NCBI RefSeq assembly: GCF_014284275.1 | Contig: NZ_JACOFU010000005.1 | Location: 124,001 to 188,000, forward strand | Source of the DNA: Affinundibacterium amnicola | GTDB lineage: Bacteria; Pseudomonadota; Gammaproteobacteria; Burkholderiales; Burkholderiaceae_D | Direction of reading: 5' to 3' | Length of the DNA stretch: 64,000 bases | In this document: positions 58,811 to 64,000 of the stretch, in pieces | How the letters are laid out: every line of letters begins with the position of its first letter | Position numbering within the stretch: position 1 is the first letter of the stretch | Notes under the pieces: generated by a model | What the model was told of the DNA's origin: nothing | The model's input: the letters and a program-made list of their open reading frames with translations, nothing else | Databases searched by the model: none | Made by a program: the position numbers and the translations under genes

Positions 58811-61723
58811 TTAGAACTTGATCGTTGCACCTACACTGAAATAACGACCAACTGCATCGTAGTACTGTGGGAAGGTGTTACCGCTGTTAGTACCTGTAGA
58901 ACCAATATTTGCACCGACAACAGGAGGTACTTTATTGGTTGCATTGGTGACGCTCAGGTTCAGACGAATATGCTTATTGAAATTCCAAACAGCACTTAAA
59001 TCGAGGTAGTTATATGACTCGATTTTAGAGTAAGCAGGCAAGAAGATCGGAAGTCCGGCAGTATTGACGTTTGACAGAGGTTCAACTTCTACGCCAGAAA
59101 CATGGCGTAGATTGTAGCCAAATACGAATTCACCAAACGTCCATGCAGTACGTTGAGTAAACTTGTTTTTGTATGTTGGACCACCGCAAGCAACAGAGTA
59201 ATAGCCTAGGCAATTACGATCAATGGAAGCAGGCGTTGGTTGAGCATGATATGACGTTGTTTTGTTCATATCAAAGCCTAAATCCAAACGACCAAACTTA
59301 GAGTCCAAACCTAATGCTGTCATTGGCATTTGGTATTTCACACTCAAATCGTAACCAGCAGTACTTTGTGTGCCGAGGTTAGACAAAGTGGTGACTACAC
59401 CTTTTGAGTCTGTGCCATTGAAACTACCATTTGCTGTGCTACGGAAAATCAAAGCACAAGACGCGTTTAAAGCAAAGCTAGGGTTAAATTTCGCTGAATA
59501 GCAGCCATTCAATACGTCAGTTGTGGTTGGAGAAGAGATCGCTTTGGTGATATCGATTTTGTAGTAATCGAGACTGATTGCCAATTTTGGCAATGGTTCG
59601 ATCACGAAACCGATAGTCTTGGTTTTCGCTTCTTCAGGTCCGAGGTTAGGGTTACCACCAGTTTGGCGATTAATTTGACCTGCGGATGGTTTATCTAATG
59701 AGCCGATAACGCTAGCTGGAACACCAGTTAAACGGCACAAGTTAGACAAGGTACCTGCTGTGTTAGCAGCACCAGCGTTGATCAAATTCAATTGACATGG
59801 ATCTTCAGCCAAATTACTTAAGCCAGTAGTTTGTGGTGCAAACAGTTCATTAACATTTGGCGCACGTGTCGCTAACTGAACCATACCGCGGAAACGGATT
59901 GATTTAACTGGTTCCCATTCGCCACCGTATTTATAGCTACCGTAGTCTTGTGACTTTATCGCTGTTTCAAAGTTTGTTTGGCGATAACCTAATTCCATGT
60001 TCAAAGTACGTACAAATGGCAAATCTTTGATCAATGGAACTAAAGCTTCAACCGCGTATTCTTTTAACTTAAATGTACCAGTACGATCTGGTGTCGGTGC
60101 GCCTGTACCGAGTACTTCACCTTGTATTTGAGAAGCAGAATCTGATCTCGTGTACGCTGTGACTTTACGTTGTTCTGCACTAACCGCGACCTGAATTGGT
60201 TGCTTTGCCCATGGGCTACGAATATTGCCTAAATCACCTGTGGTAGATGCGGCAGCAACGTCTTGTTCAACGCCTTGCATCAAGATCGCACTTTGGTTGA
60301 TGAATGCTGCTTGTGCTGCTGTAATTGAGCCTTCGGCACCCCAAACGTTCAAAGGTACGCAACCACCGGATGCGTCAACGCACTTACCAGCGGCGACAGA
60401 ATTCAAAGCTTGCTTAACTTTTGACAGAGAACCCCAGTTCTTACGAATCTGAGTTTGATCTGCTGTTCCACGACTCCAATAAGCATCGTAGCTCCAAGAA
60501 CCAGCAATTTCACCCTTAGTACCTAAGGTGTATTGCAAAGTCTTGTTATCAAAATCATTGAAACGTGGACCTAATTCAGTAATACGGCGACCAATTGTTA
60601 AAGGAACGATGGTTGTATTACCAACTACGCAATCTGCCGCAGCGATACCACGACGTTGACACAATTGATCACGTGTAGCTGCTGGAATAAATGGATTGCC
60701 GATAGGTACGTTAAAGGTATTGTTGAACGTGCCAGACTCAGCCAAAGTAGAAGCTACTTTGCTCGCTGTGTAAAACATTTCACCATAAACTTCAAAATTA
60801 TCGTTAATTTTGTAGTTAGCTAATGATGTTGCTTGTGAGCGATCTAAACCTGTTACGTAGTAGTTTAGCGGGTTGTAGTTAAACAACTTGACTGGTTGTA
60901 CCAATTTGCCCGTCGCTGGGTCGATTTGCCATGTGCCAGCTAAAGCATCTGTGCCGCCAGTGCCTTTGGTTGTCGACATTGCTGCTGGAACCGTTGTACC
61001 TGAACCATCAGGCAGGCCTGTGGTAGAGCTCAATGCGGTTAAACCCCATGGACGTGTTCCTTGAGTAAGTGGGTCCGATTTTGTACGGCCTAAACTCAAA
61101 ACAACATTGCCACGACCATCATCGAGGCTAGCACCCATGGTGACGTCAGTACGGTAACGTTGCGCATCACCCTTGCTGGTCGTGCCATAAGATGAATTAA
61201 CTTCGAAACCTTGGAAATTCTTTTTTAAGTTAAAGTTGGCAACGCCAGAAACAGCATCTGCACCGTAAACCACGGATGCGCCACCAGTTACCAAGTCAAC
61301 ACGGCTCAATAAAGCGATAGGAATAGAGTTAGTATCAACTGTACCGCTCAAATCGTAAGGAACGATACGACGACCGTTCACGAGAACCAAAGTGCGATTA
61401 GAACCTAAGCCACGCAAGTCAATCGTTGCCGCACCGCCGGAACCATTGTTAGTGCCTGGACCGATAGCGGGTACCGCTGCTGGCAAGCCTTTAAAAAATT
61501 CTTCAACTGCGACTGGCTGTGAAGATTTGATTTCTTCTGCGGTAATGGAACCGATAGGACTATTTGATGTCGTACCTGGTGAAGTAATACGTGTACCAGT
61601 CACCACGACCGTTTCAACTTTTTTGTCTTGTGCTACTGCAGGTAAAGCCATTGCGCCCATACTCGCGACGACACCACCTGTAAACATCAATCGCATAGAT
61701 CGCGATAAGATTTTTTCAATCAT
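58811..61723 (-). CDS. TonB-dependent outer membrane receptor
   Basis: The protein has 970 aa. The signal peptide ends near ALPAVAQ (about 32). The TonB box is ETVVVTG (about 37-43), then the plug domain (about 55-165) with IDLRGLGSNRTLVLVNGRR and GGASVVYGADAVSGVANF. The rest is a 22-strand barrel ending in FSVGATIKF, with the usual C-terminal Phe. Family knowledge: these import siderophores, vitamins or oligosaccharides; the long, Gly/Ser/Thr-rich extracellular loops fit the Oar/carbohydrate-type group. AAGGAG precedes the ATG. It is transcribed alone, between a terminator and a 380-bp upstream region. Confidence 0.93.
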   Translation of the reverse strand: MIEKILSRSMRLMFTGGVVASMGAMALPAVAQDKKVETVVVTGTRITSPGTTSNSPIGSITAEEIKSSQPVAVEEFFKGLPAAVPAIGPGTNNGSGGAATIDLRGLGSNRTLVLVNGRRIVPYDLSGTVDTNSIPIALLSRVDLVTGGASVVYGADAVSGVANFNLKKNFQGFEVNSSYGTTSKGDAQRYRTDVTMGASLDDGRGNVVLSLGRTKSDPLTQGTRPWGLTALSSTTGLPDGSGTTVPAAMSTTKGTGGTDALAGTWQIDPATGKLVQPVKLFNYNPLNYYVTGLDRSQATSLANYKINDNFEVYGEMFYTASKVASTLAESGTFNNTFNVPIGNPFIPAATRDQLCQRRGIAAADCVVGNTTIVPLTIGRRITELGPRFNDFDNKTLQYTLGTKGEIAGSWSYDAYWSRGTADQTQIRKNWGSLSKVKQALNSVAAGKCVDASGGCVPLNVWGAEGSITAAQAAFINQSAILMQGVEQDVAAASTTGDLGNIRSPWAKQPIQVAVSAEQRKVTAYTRSDSASQIQGEVLGTGAPTPDRTGTFKLKEYAVEALVPLIKDLPFVRTLNMELGYRQTNFETAIKSQDYGSYKYGGEWEPVKSIRFRGMVQLATRAPNVNELFAPQTTGLSNLAEDPCQLNLINAGAANTAGTLSNLCRLTGVPASVIGSLDKPSAGQINRQTGGNPNLGPEEAKTKTIGFVIEPLPKLAISLDYYKIDITKAISSPTTTDVLNGCYSAKFNPSFALNASCALIFRSTANGSFNGTDSKGVVTTLSNLGTQSTAGYDLSVKYQMPMTALGLDSKFGRLDLGFDMNKTTSYHAQPTPASIDRNCLGYYSVACGGPTYKNKFTQRTAWTFGEFVFGYNLRHVSGVEVEPLSNVNTAGLPIFLPAYSKIESYNYLDLSAVWNFNKHIRLNLSVTNATNKVPPVVGANIGSTGTNSGNTFPQYYDAVGRYFSVGATIKF

Positions 61724-61936
61724 TTAGTACTCCTTGTGGATATGATGATTTTTTTGAGGAATTGCACCATTTGTTGATAAGTGTGAGATTTGCTACTTCC
61801 CTCTTGCTTGTCTTTCTTTTAGCACGTCTATATTGCGTGTCTTTGTTTGCAACTTTTTTGGAATCCTAGTTGCAGACGACATCAAATCATTTTCGGTTGT
61901 AGCGTGTCAATGAAAGTTCCCGTTCTGTTTGAGTGA

Positions 61937-61974
61937 TACAACAGAGTTTTGCTTTTAAGAAAAACTCTGTTGTA
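61937..61974. promoter_or_regulatory. Perfect 14-bp inverted repeat between TonB receptor and TSUP gene
   Basis: TACAACAGAGTTTT (61937-61950) is perfectly complementary to 61961-61974, with a 10-base loop. It lies in the 380-bp gap (61724-62105), 214 bp upstream of the receptor start and 130 bp upstream of the permease. It could be an operator or a hairpin in a transcript leader; the stem is AT-rich and lacks a T run. Confidence 0.5.
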
Positions 61975-62105
61975 TTTGCAGTTGGTTTGGAGCAATACGG
62001 TTGATTTTTTCCTGCTTTCGTGAATGAAGCTTGATATCCTTGTTGCTTATTTGATGTGCTTTTTTATTGTGTTATTAATGTATTTTCGCTACGAATTGGA
62101 GTGGT

Positions 62106-62867
62106 GTGGCTGATTATTTTATATTGGGAATTGCCGCTTTTCTTGCTGGATTTGTTGATGCAGTAGTGGGCGGTGGTGGCTTGATTCAATTGCCCGCACT
62201 ATTTTCGGTTTTCCCAACATCGGCTCCGGCCAGTTTGCTTGGTACCAGTAAATTCGCTGGTGTGTGGGGAACCTCAGTAGCTGCGATGAATTATGTAAAG
62301 GCGGTGCGCTTGCCTTGGACCATCATCGTCCCGGCTGGTGTCGTTGCGTTTATGTTTTCTTTTGCTGGTGCGATTACTGTTACGCATATCCCACCAACAT
62401 ATTTACGTAAGACACTGCCGTTTATTTTAGTAGCAATAGCGCTTTACACTTTTTGGAAAAAGGATTTGGGCGCGCAATCCAAGGCTTTTTATTCTGGGCG
62501 TAAGGAGTTGCTGTTAGCGTTATTGGTTGGCGGCATCATTGGTTTTTATGATGGCTTCTTTGGCCCAGGTACCGGCAGTTTTTTCATTTTTATTTTTGTG
62601 CGCGTATTTGGGTACGACTTTTTGCAGGCATCAGCCTCTGCTAAAGTATTGAACGTTGCCTGTAATGCTGCTGCTTTGCTGTGGTTCGGCTTTAGTGGTC
62701 ACGTAATGTGGCTTTTAGGAATAGGCATGGCTGTTTGCGGCGTAGTTGGTTCAATTGCAGGAAGTCGCATGGCTATTAAATATGGAAGTGAATTTGTTCG
62801 AAGTTTATTCCTATTGGTAGTGAGCTTGTTGGTGATGAAGACTTCTTATGATGCTTTTTTAAAGTGA
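62106..62867 (+). CDS. TSUP (TauE/SafE) family membrane permease
   Basis: The product is 253 aa from GTG 62106, with GGAG 5 bp upstream. About eight hydrophobic helices are seen. The family duplicates a motif: FVDAVVGGGGLIQLPALF in the first half and GFYDGFFGPGTGSFFIF in the second, each with the Gly-rich turn. TSUP proteins move sulfite, sulfoacetate or organic anions across the inner membrane. The substrate is not indicated. It is followed 26 bp later by the 222-aa gene, with a parS site inside the gap. Confidence 0.88.
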   Translation: MADYFILGIAAFLAGFVDAVVGGGGLIQLPALFSVFPTSAPASLLGTSKFAGVWGTSVAAMNYVKAVRLPWTIIVPAGVVAFMFSFAGAITVTHIPPTYLRKTLPFILVAIALYTFWKKDLGAQSKAFYSGRKELLLALLVGGIIGFYDGFFGPGTGSFFIFIFVRVFGYDFLQASASAKVLNVACNAAALLWFGFSGHVMWLLGIGMAVCGVVGSIAGSRMAIKYGSEFVRSLFLLVVSLLVMKTSYDAFLK

Positions 62868-62870
62868 ATT

Positions 62871-62886
62871 TGTTTCACGTGAAACG
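62871..62886. promoter_or_regulatory. parS-like centromere site 1
   Basis: TGTTTCACGTGAAACG matches the 16-bp parS consensus TGTTTCACGTGAAACA at 15 positions. Family knowledge: ParB binds such sites near the origin. It lies between the TSUP gene and the 222-aa gene. Confidence 0.88.
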
Positions 62887-62892
62887 TTTGAG

Positions 62893-63561
62893 ATGGAATA
62901 TTTGGAGAATATTTTGGGCGAGTTGAAGAGTAAAGTATTTCGTCGCACGAATTTAGGTGATGCAGAAATTCGCAATCGCAATCTTGAGCTCAGTCGGCCT
63001 GAACAGCTTGTCTTGCTGGCTGTTGATCGTGATTTAAGTTATGTCGATTTGCAACTTGTTTTTGAGGGTGACGGTGCGATTGATCTTGATTCAATTGCGG
63101 CAGCTTTAATTGGAAAAGATCTTCTTGTCGCGATACCCGGAGAAGTCGCCGTTGAGCGGGGAGTGAAAATGCGAAGCGATGACGATGCTCAGGTTGGGGG
63201 TCTTAATTCCGATGAGTTCTTTTCATCATCCTTAGATCCTTTGCATAGTGGTTCAGGTTTGGTAGTAGATACCCGAGCGAATTTCATGCGTTCAGTGAAG
63301 CAGCGAAAGAAGGAGGCTGAGAGTGTTTATGATATCGATATCCCACTTTCATTAGAGTTGGACACTAAGCTTAGAATAAAGAAAGAGAAGCGTAGTAGTA
63401 AATTGGTGCAGGTGTTTCCAGAGCCAGAGAAGCCAAAAAAACGTAGGCGTTCTAAGCGGGCCAAACCCGTTCCGGTAAGTAAGTGGCCGATGCGTATTTA
63501 TATTGCTTTGACCGCTGTAGGTCTTATTTTGGTGCTGCTCGCTTTGTTTGGCGGAAATTGA
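62893..63561 (+). CDS. Membrane-anchored hypothetical protein between two parS sites
   Basis: The protein has 222 aa. An N-terminal helical domain (about 1-80, SRPEQLVLLAVDRDLSYVDL) is followed by an acidic region, a Lys/Arg-rich stretch (about 170-200, PKKRRRSKRAKPVP) and one C-terminal membrane helix (IYIALTAVGLILVLLALF). It looks like a tail-anchored cytoplasmic protein. No family is recognised. A parS site lies 7 bp before its start and another just after its stop. Confidence 0.6.
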   Translation: MEYLENILGELKSKVFRRTNLGDAEIRNRNLELSRPEQLVLLAVDRDLSYVDLQLVFEGDGAIDLDSIAAALIGKDLLVAIPGEVAVERGVKMRSDDDAQVGGLNSDEFFSSSLDPLHSGSGLVVDTRANFMRSVKQRKKEAESVYDIDIPLSLELDTKLRIKKEKRSSKLVQVFPEPEKPKKRRRSKRAKPVPVSKWPMRIYIALTAVGLILVLLALFGGN

Positions 63562-63564
63562 GAT

Positions 63565-63580
63565 TGTTTCACGTGAAACG
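63565..63580. promoter_or_regulatory. parS-like centromere site 2
   Basis: The same 16 bases TGTTTCACGTGAAACG as site 1, starting 4 bp after the 222-aa stop. It is 125 bp upstream of mnmG. Confidence 0.88.
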
Positions 63581-63640
63581 TTTTGTGGGCTTTTTCATTC
63601 TTTCTGGGTTGATTTAAGTATTTGCGAGGCAAAAAGCAAC

Positions 63641-63646
63641 TATAAT
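63641..63646 (+). promoter_or_regulatory. Candidate -10 box for mnmG
   Basis: A perfect TATAAT lies 60 bp before the mnmG start. A TATTTG 16 bp upstream could serve as a weak -35. Transcription would begin near 63653. Confidence 0.5.
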
Positions 63647-63705
63647 CGTGCCTCGTATAAGTTTTACCGTGTCGTCACCAAGCAATTCCTCCTTGAGCTA
63701 TCCAC

Positions 63706-64000
63706 ATGTTTTATCCAAATGAATTCGATGTCATCGTCGTTGGCGGCGGTCATGCCGGTACAGAAGCCGCTTTGGCTTCCGCACGCATGGGCCAAAAAAC
63801 GCTATTGTTGACCCATAATATTGAGACCCTAGGGCAGATGTCTTGCAATCCATCGATAGGTGGAATTGGCAAAGGACATCTAGTGAAAGAGGTCGATGCC
63901 ATGGGTGGTGCGATGGCGATTGCGACCGATGAGGCAGGCATACAATTCCGCATTTTGAATTCATCTAAAGGCCCTGCAGTACGGGCAACCCGCGCCCAAG
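63706..64000 (+). CDS. mnmG: tRNA uridine-34 carboxymethylaminomethyl enzyme MnmG, 5' part
   Basis: The first 98 codons are visible; the rest runs off the window. [20 protein letters not shown] is the FAD-binding Rossmann start, followed by [19 protein letters not shown], the family's invariant Cys-Asn-Pro segment, and [13 protein letters not shown]-like [14 protein letters not shown]. MnmG with MnmE adds the cmnm5 group to wobble uridine of tRNAs in the cytoplasm. In many bacteria mnmG lies by rsmG-parA-parB next to the origin; the parS sites just upstream agree with this. Confidence 0.95.
   Translation, partial: MFYPNEFDVIVVGGGHAGTEAALASARMGQKTLLLTHNIETLGQMSCNPSIGGIGKGHLVKEVDAMGGAMAIATDEAGIQFRILNSSKGPAVRATRAQ

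Noticed and set aside
1-64000. CRISPR arrays, tRNA and rRNA genes
   Set aside because: No regularly spaced repeats and no tRNA arm or rRNA core sequences were recognised on either strand.

Overview
The window looks like a betaproteobacterial chromosome of the Burkholderiales, most like a low-GC member of the Oxalobacteraceae (an Undibacterium-type organism). This rests on the rsmB-DUF4390-ntrY-ntrX block, the small betaproteobacterial families DUF3567 and DUF1840, an ntrX-type regulator without an AAA+ domain, and a PutP/GlpK/TonB gene set. The genus is inference, not proof.

Bases 1 to about 32096 are read as the right-hand part of one large Tn7-like (Tn6022/AbaR-type) genomic island inserted in comM. 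The 3' half of comM resumes at 32097 directly after a 3'-terminal ACA and a set of repeated TnsB-site-like motifs; the 5' half of comM and the left end of the island lie outside the window. The transposition module is on the minus strand: tnsA (29434-30081), tniA/tnsB (27500-29437), tniB/tnsC (26610-27503) and tniQ (25436-26608). A possible TnsE-like gene lies at 11976-13850.

The cargo has several layers. At 1-4234 are a GC-rich papain-like peptidase (cut by the window edge), a secreted beta-barrel-like protein, a small unknown protein and a secreted SH3 plus metallo-beta-lactamase protein. At 4283-11758 is a tightly overlapping six-gene minus-strand operon: HTH regulator, D12-type DNA adenine methylase, HAD phosphatase, a GGDEF protein fused to a degenerate thymidylate-synthase-like domain, a SAM methyltransferase, and a second D12-type methylase. 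I do not recognise this combination and consider it the best candidate for an undescribed system. At 15455-25449 a 10-kb composite transposon with perfect 32-bp inverted repeats and an IS1595-type transposase has inserted into the last codons of tniQ. It carries an SspBCDE-like phosphorothioation defence operon as passenger.

From 32097 onward the DNA is host chromosome: the comM remnant, a chemoreceptor, an M20 amidohydrolase, a candidate small RNA, the rsmB-DUF4390-ntrY-ntrX operon, a lipase-like hydrolase, a LytS/LytTR two-component operon, mtnN, a BtaA-like protein, putP, glpK, an FKBP isomerase, mmsA, a GH19 lipoprotein, a TonB receptor, a TSUP permease and the start of mnmG.

Two co-linear origin-like modules flank mtnN (46861-47080 and 47941-48170). 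Each has, in order, an AT tract, TAG trinucleotide repeats, a GC-rich spacer, a perfect DnaA box, and a perfect inverted DnaA box exactly 158 bp further on. Together with two near-consensus parS sites (62871-62886, 63565-63580) beside mnmG, this suggests that the chromosomal replication origin, in duplicated form, lies in this window.
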